DNA of 64,000 nt, taken from assembly GCF_014287775.1 (NCBI RefSeq), contig NZ_JACOOZ010000005.1:1-64000 (forward strand), given 5' to 3'. Shown piece after piece: positions 1 through 8,716 of this stretch (position 1 is its first letter; each line of letters begins with the position of its first letter). Under the pieces are notes generated by a model. The model had not been told where the DNA came from. It did no database searches and saw only the letters and a list, made by a program, of their open reading frames with translations. Origin of the DNA: Eubacterium_G segne (GTDB taxonomy: Bacteria > Bacillota > Clostridia > Lachnospirales > Lachnospiraceae). The position numbers and the translations under genes were made by a program.

Positions 1-3000
1 TAACGATAACACCATCTACGTCTGCTTCTTCATATAGTAATAAATTGCCTAAGATAACATGGAATGTTACTGAAAAGAATCTTTTGTCAATTCAGGTAAA
101 GGTTAATAATGGAAACTATACGGCATTAGCAGGTACAAATACTGGCAATGCCACAATTAGTGATTTAGAATCAGAAAAGATTAATACAATATCTGTAAGA
201 GCGATAGACAGAGCAGGCAATATAAGTGCAGAAAAGAAGTTTACATATTATTATGACAGAACAAAACCTGTAATAAATAATTTCAAAATTTCACCTGATA
301 CATCCGAAGAAATCCACAGTGACAATGAGGAACCGAAAATCACATTTGATGTCAGCGAAAACACTCTTAAAAATGTGAAAATTACAATAAAAAATGATGA
401 AGGAGAGCAGAAGACAGTATACGACGGAAGTAGTGCAAAGGGGACTGTAACTGTTAATAAAGGTGTATTAAATAGTGGATTAAATGCAATATTTTTGTCA
501 GCCACGGATAAGGCAGAAAATTATGCAACAATAAATGCAATATATTACTATTTGGATACGGATATTCCTAAAACAGGAACAATTACCGTAACACCTAAAA
601 CAAGCATGTTTAGTTATAGAAATGTGCTTCCTGTTATACATTGGGAAAGGTTTGAAGATGACTGCTTAAAAGAAGTGCAGGTAAGAATTAATGATGGAGA
701 ATATAGGACGCTTGGTATTTGGAGTGAAGGAGAGGCACAGTTAGAAGCATCTGATTTCACAGAAAAAGGTACTTATGAGTTACAGGTAAGAGCAATTGAT
801 AGGGCGGGGCATGTATCAGAGGAGATTTCAAAGACGTATTATTATAAAGATACTGTGTCAGAGGTAGATAAATATAAGCCGATTAATGTATCAGCAAAAG
901 AAAAAATCGGTGGTAATACGATAATCAGATTTGACAATGAGTCAGGAGAATATCCTGAGGACATTGCATTTGAAATATATAGGGGAACAACACCATTGTT
1001 CGTACCGGATAGTACCGCATTGGTGAAATCAGGGGTATCCCATAAGGGAACCGTAGTATCCGGCGAAAAAGGGGTTACATATTATTATAAAGTAAGGGCA
1101 GTGACCGTGGATGGTGAAAAGAAGTACAGTGATTTCTCAGATGAGATATCATCAACAACACTGACAAATAATGAGATAAGCAACAGATGCGGTATCAAAG
1201 GTATATATGAATATGAAGGATTCTCTACACCGAATGGAAATGGAAGTATAGAACTATCCAGAGGAAATTTGGTATATGAGCAGAGCGATATAATGCTTCC
1301 AGCACCACAGCTTCCGATAGAAATCAGCAGAACGTACAATTCAGGTTCACTAGAAGTGACGGATTTTGGAAGGGGATGGAGTTGTATTTATGATGCATGC
1401 ATTAGCGAGGTGTCAGATAAAATGTATTACAGAAGTGGTACTGGTGCAGTATACGAATTTACAGATGATAATAATGACGGAGAATATGAGTGTGAAGATA
1501 ATTCGGAGTTGAAAATCATTAAAAAGAAAGAAACAGCTGAAAGGATTATTAAGGGAGAAGCGGAAGAAAACAAAAAGGAAGAAACATTGGTTTTTGATAG
1601 TAGCTATGTACTGACAAATAAGGAAAATGATAAGTATTATTTTGACGAATACGGTTCTTTGGTTTTAATTGAGGAAGAAAACGGAACATTTTTATATATG
1701 GAACGTGCAGGCAACGACGGACAGATTCAGGCAGTGGTTACAAGCAGTAACAGTAGGGCAGAATTTTCTTATGGGGAAAAGGATTCAGATGGAAAGAGAT
1801 ATATTAATAGAATTTCCATCAGTGACGGAAGTTATTATGAATATATTTATGAAAATGGTATTATGACAAAAGCTATTCATGTAGGAAACAAAGGAGGCAA
1901 GATAGAGTATAAATACGGATATGACGGCAATGGAAGGCTTAATACCATAACTGATGCTATGAGAAATGAGTATCATATGGATTACAGCGAAAGCAAGGCT
2001 GTAAAAGTAACTTATCCAGATAATGAATATATTTCATTACATATCACAGATGATAACACGACTGTAAGCAAATATACCGCAGATGGCAATAAACTGTATG
2101 ATGAAAGTTATGCATTTGATGTCCATGGAAAGAAGATTAAATATGTTGATGCTATAGGAAATGAGAGCAAATATGATTACAGGGGAGAATTGTTGAAAAC
2201 TACGAAAAATGTGATCTCTTATTATAAAATAATTGATGGAATTGTAACGCCAGTGTCAGTGATAACGTCAGATGTTACAGAGTATGATGATAATGGAAAT
2301 GTCACAATGCAGACGGATGGTGAAGGAAATATAACAAGGTATAGGTACGAGAATGATAGGGAGAATCTGCAGAAATTGCCTACGGAGATAAAAGTAGAGA
2401 GTTCAGATGGAAAAGAAATATCAAAGAAAGCATACGTGTATGATGTTAAAGGAAATATAGTAAAGGTCGTTGATTATACGACGAATACAGTATGTACATA
2501 TAAGTATGATGAGTATGGAAATATTACGGAAAGTCAGGAAGTGCTGGTTGAAAAAGTGAACATTAATGGCATTTCTTTGGATGTTGCACAGGATAGTGGT
2601 GAACTGGAAAATAGTATGTTAGTAGCATCAAGAACAGAAACATATGATGAGGATGGAAATGAGCTGACAGAGGTATCATTAACAGATACAGAGTACGAAA
2701 GTATAAAAACTGACTACAATGACCTGGGAAGTGAGGATGGTTCTATTGATGAAAAAGAAATAAGTTTGGAATATATACATGATGAGTTTAGAAGGACAAT
2801 AAAGACAATTGAGACATCAGGTAATAAAAGAAAAACAACAGAAAGTGTCTTTGATAAGAACGGAAAGATAAAGTCATCAAAAGACGAAGTTGGAAGGGTA
2901 ACAACGTATGAATATGATGGAATGGGAAGAGTCGTTAAAACTACACTTACAGTTGGGGAGGAGTTTAAAACTACAAAAATAGAATACTCTTACGAGGATG

Positions 3001-5993
3001 TGATAATTCATAGTGGTGGAGAAAGTCAGACTGTGAAAAATGCTAGAGTAAGTACCGTTAGAAACACAAGTGGAGAAGTTATAGGAAAGACATATACGAA
3101 TAATATAGGTCAGACAGTAAGAGAATTAAGTGGTGGAGTATATGTTGATTATACATATGATAAGCAGGGACAGGTGTTTACAACATATACAGGTGGAAGC
3201 AGTGAAGATTCTATTCAAAATATTACAGAGTGCAAGTTGTCGGTTAGCGTATATGATGAAAAGGGAAATCTTACGGATACTATAATAAATCCGGAATATG
3301 TTGATGGATATTATAGGGTTGGAGAAGATTCAATTGTGACTTCAAATGTATATAATAGTATGGGAATGCTTGTAAAGGCAGTAAATGCAAAAGGATATGC
3401 CACGACTTATGATTATGATGAACAGGGAAGACTGATTAAAGTGGATTTAAATAATGAATCTTTTAACGTATATGAATATGATGATGAAAATGTCAATGAT
3501 GATGGAGAATTAAAATCTGTTTCAACGATTACAACAGATGCTCTTGGAAGAAAGTCCAGAGTAGAGACAAATGGCGAAGGAAAGACGTTGTCAATAACAG
3601 ATGAAAGCAATAACGGAAATATGGTTACATCATATGAATACGACACAGGTGGTAACATATCGAAAGTAAAATATACGGATGGAGGATACAAAAAGTATAC
3701 ATATGATGAGTATGATATTCTTCAAACGAGTGTATCATATAATAATAAAAATCAAGCTGTTAGAAGTACATTATATATGTATGACGAGGAAGATAGGCTG
3801 ATATGCAGGAAGGACAGTAGGATAATTGAAAGCGTGGAGACACCTTACAGATACACCTGCTATACATATGATCAATTCGGGAGAATGGCAGGAATATCGG
3901 AAATCAATTCTAAAAATGAGCCTTCACAGGAAGAGAAAGAAAAGTATATGACAAAATATACTTACAATGTTGATGATTATGTGACAAAAATAGAGTATCC
4001 GGATAATTCATCAGATGAATTAAAGGGAATAACATTTAAATATAATAAAGATAAGTGGATAACGGAGATAGATGGTATTTTAAAAGATAATACATCTGTA
4101 GTGATAAGAGCATATGAATATTACAATGACGGAAAGACAAAGAACATAAAAGATTTTTATGGTTTCTTAGAAGGAAGGGCTGGTTACATAAAAAGAGATT
4201 ATATATATGATGCATACGACAGGGTTTTGTCTATGAAATACTATAATAGTTCAAACATTGATAGAATTTTGGAACAATATGAGTACACATATGACAAGAA
4301 CTCGAATATTATAAGTAGTCATAAAAAAATGATGTATGATGAAAACAAGAAAGATGAAACAAAATCATATGAATATGATAGTATGGATCGTTTGGTAAAA
4401 ACAAAAACCAAGAATAATCTTACATATGAAGAAAAGATTTTTTTATATGAATATGATAGTGTGGGAAACAGGATAAAGAAGACTGAAAAAGAGTCAAATA
4501 TTGTAACTGTGGTAGCCGATACATCAAAAAATGTATCAGGCACAGATATAGAACAAGTGGCAACTGTACAGGAAAAGATTATTTCTACCGTATATATTTA
4601 TAATGATTTAGACCAGATGATAAAATCAGTAGAAACAACTGATGGAAAGTCCTATACTACATTTTATGAGTATGATCAGAATGGAAATAGGATAAAGATA
4701 ACAGATGAAATAAATAATACCATAACAGAAAATGTTTACAATGTGGAAGGTCAACTCACAGCCGTAGCCATAACTAAAGAAGAAAAGACTGTAACCATAC
4801 AGGAGAATGAGTATAATGGTGATGGACAGAGAATATCAAAGAATGTAAACGGAATCAAGACCTGTTATTTCTATGAGGGAAATGTACTTTTATATACAAC
4901 GGACGGAGAAGGAAACAAGACCAGCCAGAATATCATAGGACCAGAAGGAAATACCATTGCAAGTGTAAGGTATGATGATGGGCAAAAAGTGTATTTTTAT
5001 TCCAAAGATATACAGGGAAGTACATCCGTAATCACAGATGATGAGGGGATATATGTAACATCCTATGAGTACAGTGATTTCGGTGAAACTGAAAAACAGG
5101 GAAATGCGTACTTTTATAATGAGATATGTTATACTGGTTGTGTATATGATGGAGAAACGGGACTATATTATCTAAATGCAAGGTACTATAATCCGGATGA
5201 TGGTGTTTTTCTAAGTCAGGATACATACAGGGGAGAAGATACAGAGTCTGCAACATGGAATCTGTATGGATATTGTGCAGAAAATCCGATAAAGTATGCA
5301 GATCCAAGTGGACATGGAAGGGTAATCGTATCAGGAGGCGTTTATTCAAAAAAAAAGAAGGATGATAATAAATACTATTATGAATTCATTGAACCGGCAT
5401 TGAAAGAAATATATGAACATCAAAGTCAAAAAATTAACTGGTATGTAGCAGATAATGGATGGACTAAAGGGGATAAGAATGAAATAAGAAGAGTGGCTAA
5501 AAAGTCAGGCAATATGGTTGATTTAAAAGTGAGATTCTTTAAATCAAAATCGGAATTAATTCTGCGTCTGAATCAAAAAACATATGAGAAACAAAAGATA
5601 ACAAATTTTACAGTGTATTCGCATGGATTTGTGGGATATCTGGATTTCGGGTACAATGGTAAAAATGGTAATGATGTTAGGTTTAAGCTATATCGTTCTG
5701 ACATAGGATACATAAAAAAACAATCTTTTTCAAAGCCTGTGTCAACTTTTTATTCTTGTCAAACAGCAGCAACGGATGAAAATGGTAAGAGTTTTGCAAA
5801 ACAGTGGCAGAAGCGAATCGGAGGTATTACAAATGCATATGCATGTAAAACTGATTATAGTAATATTAATCATAAATACAATCTACGTATTACAAATTTT
5901 ATTTATTATGCGTTTGGGAGACACTCAAAAGCATCGATTACACCATCATTAAATTATCCAACGGGAACTTTACCGGTTTCATACGGAAAGTAG
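1..5993 (+). CDS. RHS/YD-repeat surface protein, 5' end outside window
   Basis: The frame is open from base 3 and continues the repeat pattern, so the gene begins upstream and the TTG at 45 is not its start. Visible domains in order are three Ig-like repeats (to about base 860), each closing with a line like RAIDRAGN followed by a YYY run; an FN3-like domain (about 880-1160); an RHS entry domain of the DUF6531 type (about 1180-1500); roughly 3 kb of YD repeats (YEYDxxGR-like); and the conserved RHS core end (GLYYLNARYYNP to DPSGH, about 5160-5315). A 225-residue tip follows, with SHG (His codon 5622) and YSCQT (Cys codon 5757). RHS proteins are known to form a beta-cocoon around a variable, often toxic tip. 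Export is inferred, since the signal peptide would lie upstream. The tip resembles DUF4347/clan CD His-Cys domains by motif only. Confidence 0.9.
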   Translation, partial: TITPSTSASSYSNKLPKITWNVTEKNLLSIQVKVNNGNYTALAGTNTGNATISDLESEKINTISVRAIDRAGNISAEKKFTYYYDRTKPVINNFKISPDTSEEIHSDNEEPKITFDVSENTLKNVKITIKNDEGEQKTVYDGSSAKGTVTVNKGVLNSGLNAIFLSATDKAENYATINAIYYYLDTDIPKTGTITVTPKTSMFSYRNVLPVIHWERFEDDCLKEVQVRINDGEYRTLGIWSEGEAQLEASDFTEKGTYELQVRAIDRAGHVSEEISKTYYYKDTVSEVDKYKPINVSAKEKIGGNTIIRFDNESGEYPEDIAFEIYRGTTPLFVPDSTALVKSGVSHKGTVVSGEKGVTYYYKVRAVTVDGEKKYSDFSDEISSTTLTNNEISNRCGIKGIYEYEGFSTPNGNGSIELSRGNLVYEQSDIMLPAPQLPIEISRTYNSGSLEVTDFGRGWSCIYDACISEVSDKMYYRSGTGAVYEFTDDNNDGEYECEDNSELKIIKKKETAERIIKGEAEENKKEETLVFDSSYVLTNKENDKYYFDEYGSLVLIEEENGTFLYMERAGNDGQIQAVVTSSNSRAEFSYGEKDSDGKRYINRISISDGSYYEYIYENGIMTKAIHVGNKGGKIEYKYGYDGNGRLNTITDAMRNEYHMDYSESKAVKVTYPDNEYISLHITDDNTTVSKYTADGNKLYDESYAFDVHGKKIKYVDAIGNESKYDYRGELLKTTKNVISYYKIIDGIVTPVSVITSDVTEYDDNGNVTMQTDGEGNITRYRYENDRENLQKLPTEIKVESSDGKEISKKAYVYDVKGNIVKVVDYTTNTVCTYKYDEYGNITESQEVLVEKVNINGISLDVAQDSGELENSMLVASRTETYDEDGNELTEVSLTDTEYESIKTDYNDLGSEDGSIDEKEISLEYIHDEFRRTIKTIETSGNKRKTTESVFDKNGKIKSSKDEVGRVTTYEYDGMGRVVKTTLTVGEEFKTTKIEYSYEDVIIHSGGESQTVKNARVSTVRNTSGEVIGKTYTNNIGQTVRELSGGVYVDYTYDKQGQVFTTYTGGSSEDSIQNITECKLSVSVYDEKGNLTDTIINPEYVDGYYRVGEDSIVTSNVYNSMGMLVKAVNAKGYATTYDYDEQGRLIKVDLNNESFNVYEYDDENVNDDGELKSVSTITTDALGRKSRVETNGEGKTLSITDESNNGNMVTSYEYDTGGNISKVKYTDGGYKKYTYDEYDILQTSVSYNNKNQAVRSTLYMYDEEDRLICRKDSRIIESVETPYRYTCYTYDQFGRMAGISEINSKNEPSQEEKEKYMTKYTYNVDDYVTKIEYPDNSSDELKGITFKYNKDKWITEIDGILKDNTSVVIRAYEYYNDGKTKNIKDFYGFLEGRAGYIKRDYIYDAYDRVLSMKYYNSSNIDRILEQYEYTYDKNSNIISSHKKMMYDENKKDETKSYEYDSMDRLVKTKTKNNLTYEEKIFLYEYDSVGNRIKKTEKESNIVTVVADTSKNVSGTDIEQVATVQEKIISTVYIYNDLDQMIKSVETTDGKSYTTFYEYDQNGNRIKITDEINNTITENVYNVEGQLTAVAITKEEKTVTIQENEYNGDGQRISKNVNGIKTCYFYEGNVLLYTTDGEGNKTSQNIIGPEGNTIASVRYDDGQKVYFYSKDIQGSTSVITDDEGIYVTSYEYSDFGETEKQGNAYFYNEICYTGCVYDGETGLYYLNARYYNPDDGVFLSQDTYRGEDTESATWNLYGYCAENPIKYADPSGHGRVIVSGGVYSKKKKDDNKYYYEFIEPALKEIYEHQSQKINWYVADNGWTKGDKNEIRRVAKKSGNMVDLKVRFFKSKSELILRLNQKTYEKQKITNFTVYSHGFVGYLDFGYNGKNGNDVRFKLYRSDIGYIKKQSFSKPVSTFYSCQTAATDENGKSFAKQWQKRIGGITNAYACKTDYSNINHKYNLRITNFIYYAFGRHSKASITPSLNYPTGTLPVSYGK

Positions 5994-6016
5994 TAAAAAT
6001 AGGAGAAAAATAGAAA

Positions 6017-6748
6017 ATGAACGTACAAATACTTAATGAATTATATTTTGAAACCGAATATATAAAATTACTTCATATAGTCCTTATGATTATGGGATGT
6101 ATTTTGCTGCTATTATCAATATTTACAAAGTGCAAAGTGATTATATCCAATTGCATTTCAGCTTACTATGGAGCTTGGGCAGGAAGTATGTTGGGATATT
6201 TTATGGGAAAATCTTTAACAGGAATGAAAATAGGTGGCGTGATAGGAATTATAATTGTGTTGCTTATAAATAATATTCTTGGAAGAAAGCATATACTGGT
6301 TGTGGCGTATATGTTTTATATGCAGTGTGCATATATGTGTACATATATGATATTGTATCTTTTTAGAATTGATTATTATGTAGATATGCTTATGGGAAGA
6401 GATATACTCCTTTATGAAGAAAATCATTATTCAGCAATGAATATGTCTCTTATTATTTCATGTGTTTTTGCAGTGATAATGACAGTAAGAATGGAGAGAA
6501 CACAGAGAGATAGAAATATTATTCATATGTATTATATTTTCGTTAGTGCGGTAATGGCTTTGTGCGGATTATTATCGGGTCCAGATTGGGTATATGGTTA
6601 CATTGGTTCGTGGCAGGATTTCTTTTTGCCACTGTTGGGTGTGGAATATGGCATAGAAGTATTTACTATTGGCCTACTTCTTCTGGTTTTATTGGGCGTC
6701 GGATGTGGGTTACATACATGGATAGAGAATAAACGGAATGATATATAA
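6017..6748 (+). CDS. polytopic membrane protein, unknown function
   Basis: This 243-residue protein is mostly hydrophobic. About seven membrane segments can be seen, with Gly-rich helices near residues 53-85 (YGAWAGSMLGYFMGKS and on) that resemble DUF4203/TMEM198-like proteins. A ribosome site AGGAG at 6001-6005 lies 11 bases before the ATG. It starts 23 bases after the RHS stop and is probably co-transcribed with it. In polymorphic toxin loci the gene directly after the toxin is often its immunity gene, and membrane proteins can serve as such, but nothing in the sequence proves that here. No catalytic motif is visible. It could equally be an unrelated membrane protein. Confidence 0.7.
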   Translation: MNVQILNELYFETEYIKLLHIVLMIMGCILLLLSIFTKCKVIISNCISAYYGAWAGSMLGYFMGKSLTGMKIGGVIGIIIVLLINNILGRKHILVVAYMFYMQCAYMCTYMILYLFRIDYYVDMLMGRDILLYEENHYSAMNMSLIISCVFAVIMTVRMERTQRDRNIIHMYYIFVSAVMALCGLLSGPDWVYGYIGSWQDFFLPLLGVEYGIEVFTIGLLLLVLLGVGCGLHTWIENKRNDI

Positions 6749-6832
6749 AAGAAAGGTGCTCTGATTACTCTAAAGCTATGTTGGGGAGAACAACGTGAGT
6801 GGAAACGGTGAGGAGGCCAACAAAAAACTCCC

Positions 6833-7153
6833 ATGTTTTGTGTTGCAATAATAATAGCAGTTGTACTAGCTGTTATTATCGCAAAAAAAGTCAAAAAAAC
6901 AGGTGTACTGCAATTTATGATTATTTTATTTGGAGTACATTTAATTATAGGTGCATTTTTTGGTACTTCATATGTAGTTCATCCAGATCCGGAGGTTAAT
7001 CATTGGATAACCGTGTATTTATCTATATTGAGTTTGGAGTACGACAAGGAAACAAGGATATTATTTTTTATTATAATAGTTACGACATTAATTATTTATG
7101 TTGTGGGGATGTTGAGAAAAAAGTATCGGGAATGGAAAAGTAAATCAAAGTAA
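6833..7153 (+). CDS. small membrane protein, possibly a frameshifted gene
   Basis: A 106-residue protein with three likely membrane helices (near residues 2-17, 27-45 and 78-95) and a basic tail (KKYREWKSKSK). The ATG at 6833 has no ribosome site at proper distance, because AGGAGG at 6811-6816 is 16 bases away. A better start, GTG 6795 with GGGGAG six bases upstream, opens a different frame reading MSGNGEEANKKLP and stops at 6849-6851. A -1 shift at the A6 run 6822-6827 would join that hydrophilic N-terminus to this membrane region, giving about 119 residues. So this is either a simple small membrane protein, a frameshifted gene, or a slippage-controlled one. It is the second gene after the RHS protein and its function is unknown. 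Confidence 0.55.
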   Translation: MFCVAIIIAVVLAVIIAKKVKKTGVLQFMIILFGVHLIIGAFFGTSYVVHPDPEVNHWITVYLSILSLEYDKETRILFFIIIVTTLIIYVVGMLRKKYREWKSKSK

Positions 7154-7234
7154 ATTAAATACATTTGGCATATATTTTTTTCTGTGCAAAACGACAAAAA
7201 AACGTTTCATAAAATTGTTTAAAACTATTCTGTA

Positions 7235-7250
7235 TTGTCGAAATCGACAA
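7235..7250. promoter_or_regulatory. palindromic Spo0A-box pair
   Basis: TTGTCGA-AA-TCGACAA is a perfect inverted repeat. The plus strand contains TGTCGAA, an exact match to the classical 0A box (TGNCGAA), and the minus strand contains TGTCGAT, one mismatch away. A weaker relative (CGACAAAA) lies near 7188-7195. The site precedes a candidate promoter at 7277-7310 and the putative non-coding transcript, and sits about 600 bases upstream of the spoIIGA promoter. Binding of Spo0A is inferred from the motif only. Confidence 0.5.
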
Positions 7251-7276
7251 AAATTGAATAAAATGCACAAAAATAC

Positions 7277-7310
7277 TTTACAAAATCAAAAAAATATAGT
7301 AAATTATAAC
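7277..7310 (+). promoter_or_regulatory. candidate promoter of the non-coding transcript
   Basis: TTTACA (7277-7282) and TATAAC (7305-7310) are separated by 22 bases. That is too long for an ordinary sigma-A promoter but close to the spacing of the Spo0A-activated spoIIG promoter. The Spo0A-type palindrome lies 27 bases upstream. The assignment is tentative. Confidence 0.35.
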
Positions 7311-7315
7311 TACAA

Positions 7316-7715
7316 ACAAGAAAACTAAATACAGAAAATCTTCTAAAAATATTGTCATATAAATTTAGAGAGTGCTTCGTAGAAGTTAAAGGTTGTATCG
7401 GAAACAGCTGATAACAAAAGGTAAGATGCTACGGATGGGAAGCCTGGAACATTAAAATAAATATTTTAAAGAAGGCATATAAGTAATTAGGATGTAGGAA
7501 GGTCTTACGGATAAAGAATACGAAGAAGTGAATAGAATGATAGTAGAAGTGGGAGAATGACAAGGAAGTCATTTGAAGAGAAACGGATTTATCCCCAGTT
7601 TGGAGGGAGAGGTAGTTTATTAAGTAGTTTTATTTGATAATATTTTAGAGGAAAAGGTATTTGAATCGGGGCATCCGGTACATTAACGAGTGTAATGTAT
7701 CGGGTGTCCTTTTTT
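7316..7715 (+). ncRNA. putative structured non-coding RNA, about 400 nt
   Basis: No open frame of useful length or ribosome-site-plus-start pair is seen, yet the stretch has a candidate promoter upstream and a strong intrinsic terminator at its 3' end. The interior is purine-rich and can pair with itself: TTCGTAG near 7375 with CTACGGA near 7430 encloses a smaller hairpin (GTATC/GATAAC), and TGAC-AAGGAA-GTCA lies near 7559-7572. I do not recognise RNase P, tmRNA, SRP RNA, a T-box or a common riboswitch. Its position between Spo0A-type boxes and spoIIGA suggests a sporulation-linked transcript. An untranslated remnant of the RHS locus is the alternative. Confidence 0.4.
7668..7715 (+). terminator. 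strong intrinsic terminator
   Basis: An 18-pair stem (arm 7668-7685 with arm 7693-7710, four G-U pairs) with a seven-base loop runs into six T residues. It ends transcription before the spoIIGA promoter, so the upstream transcript is not a spoIIGA leader. Confidence 0.85.
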
Positions 7716-7833
7716 GTGCTTAATACATATTAACTTGCACAGGTGACTATGTGTTTTATTTATAGGCATGTATTTAAGAAAAAAGCTTAACCAATGGAAT
7801 ATATATATGATTAAATTTTCAACCGGTGCACAC

Positions 7834-7867
7834 TTCGACAGACTTTTAAAAAACATATGGGTATAAT
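7834..7867 (+). promoter_or_regulatory. spoIIG-type promoter with Spo0A box
   Basis: TTCGACA (7834-7840) is the reverse complement of the exact 0A box TGTCGAA and also supplies a -35-like TCGACA. TATAAT lies at 7862-7867, leaving a 21-base spacer. In B. subtilis the spoIIG promoter is known for a 22-base spacer that needs Spo0A-P on boxes overlapping the -35. The match in both box and spacing makes Spo0A control of the spoIIGA-sigE operon likely. Confidence 0.65.
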
Positions 7868-7887
7868 TAACTTAAAAGGGGACAAAG

Positions 7888-8706
7888 ATGACACAAACTA
7901 TATACTTAGATGTTTATTTTGGATTTAATTTCCTAATGGATTTCTTAGTTTTGCTTATATTAGGAATAATAATTAAAACAAAGAAACATATTGCAAGAAC
8001 CGTTATTTCTGCCATAATCGGAGGAATATATGCAACAATTGTATTAATGTTAAAGTTGGAAGGGGGGATAACATACTTTTTAACATATATGATTATGGCA
8101 GAAGTTCTTATTGTAATTGCATTTGGTGGGGACAATTTAAAGGCTAATTTAAGAAATATTGCAATTTTATATTCCATAACATTTCTACTTAACGGACTTC
8201 TTAACCTTCTGTATTTTAATTTGGAAAATAAAAATATAGTGCAGGGAGCTCAAAATACATATTATGGAAAAACAAATATTTTTATTATATTGCTTGTGGG
8301 AATAATGGTATGCGTTATTGTGAAGTATGGAAGGAAAAAAATTTTGAACTATATAAAAAGAGTAGGGAATATTTATACGGCTTACCTGTTTATTAATGAC
8401 ACTAAAATCTCGGCGATAGCATTGCGGGACACGGGAAACAGCCTTATAGAACCTGTCACAAAAAAGCCGGTATCAATTATTGAGGAGGATAAACTAGCAG
8501 AAGCCGATATGGAGAATATGAAATATATTTTTGTACCCTATAATACTGTTGGAAAATCCCACGGACTGATGAAAGCTTTTGTGGTAGATAAACTTGTAGT
8601 CAATGACATTACCACGGAAAAGGCAATAATAGGAATATATAAAGGAAAATTAAGCCAAAATAATAAGTATGAAATGATTTTGAACCCGGATATATTAAAT
8701 AAATAA
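7888..8706 (+). CDS. spoIIGA: sigma-E processing aspartic protease SpoIIGA
   Basis: A 272-residue protein with about five N-terminal membrane helices (residues 5-150) and a C-terminal soluble domain with an aspartyl protease motif DTGNSL, the catalytic Asp being residue 181. SpoIIGA sits in the sporulation septum and, on a signal from the forespore (SpoIIR), cleaves the N-terminal pro-sequence of pro-sigma-E in the mother cell. It is somewhat shorter than the B. subtilis protein (about 309). The ribosome site AAGGGG precedes the ATG. The next gene, 10 bases on, is its substrate sigE, the usual arrangement. The promoter upstream carries a Spo0A box. Confidence 0.95.
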   Translation: MTQTIYLDVYFGFNFLMDFLVLLILGIIIKTKKHIARTVISAIIGGIYATIVLMLKLEGGITYFLTYMIMAEVLIVIAFGGDNLKANLRNIAILYSITFLLNGLLNLLYFNLENKNIVQGAQNTYYGKTNIFIILLVGIMVCVIVKYGRKKILNYIKRVGNIYTAYLFINDTKISAIALRDTGNSLIEPVTKKPVSIIEEDKLAEADMENMKYIFVPYNTVGKSHGLMKAFVVDKLVVNDITTEKAIIGIYKGKLSQNNKYEMILNPDILNK

Positions 8707-8716
8707 GGAGAATACA

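Noticed and set aside
45..47. TTG as start of the RHS gene
   Set aside because: The frame is open back to base 3 and the upstream residues align with later Ig-like repeats; no ribosome site precedes the TTG.
5032..5349. His/Leu-rich minus-strand frame inside the RHS core
   Set aside because: It mirrors the conserved RHS core codons and has no ribosome site.
6799..6999. Cys-rich 66-codon frame overlapping the small membrane protein
   Set aside because: No ribosome site, no family resemblance, and it overlaps the better hydrophobic frame.
7316..7715. T-box or amino acid riboswitch for spoIIGA
   Set aside because: It ends in a terminator with a separate promoter for spoIIGA downstream, and no T-box or L-box core is present.
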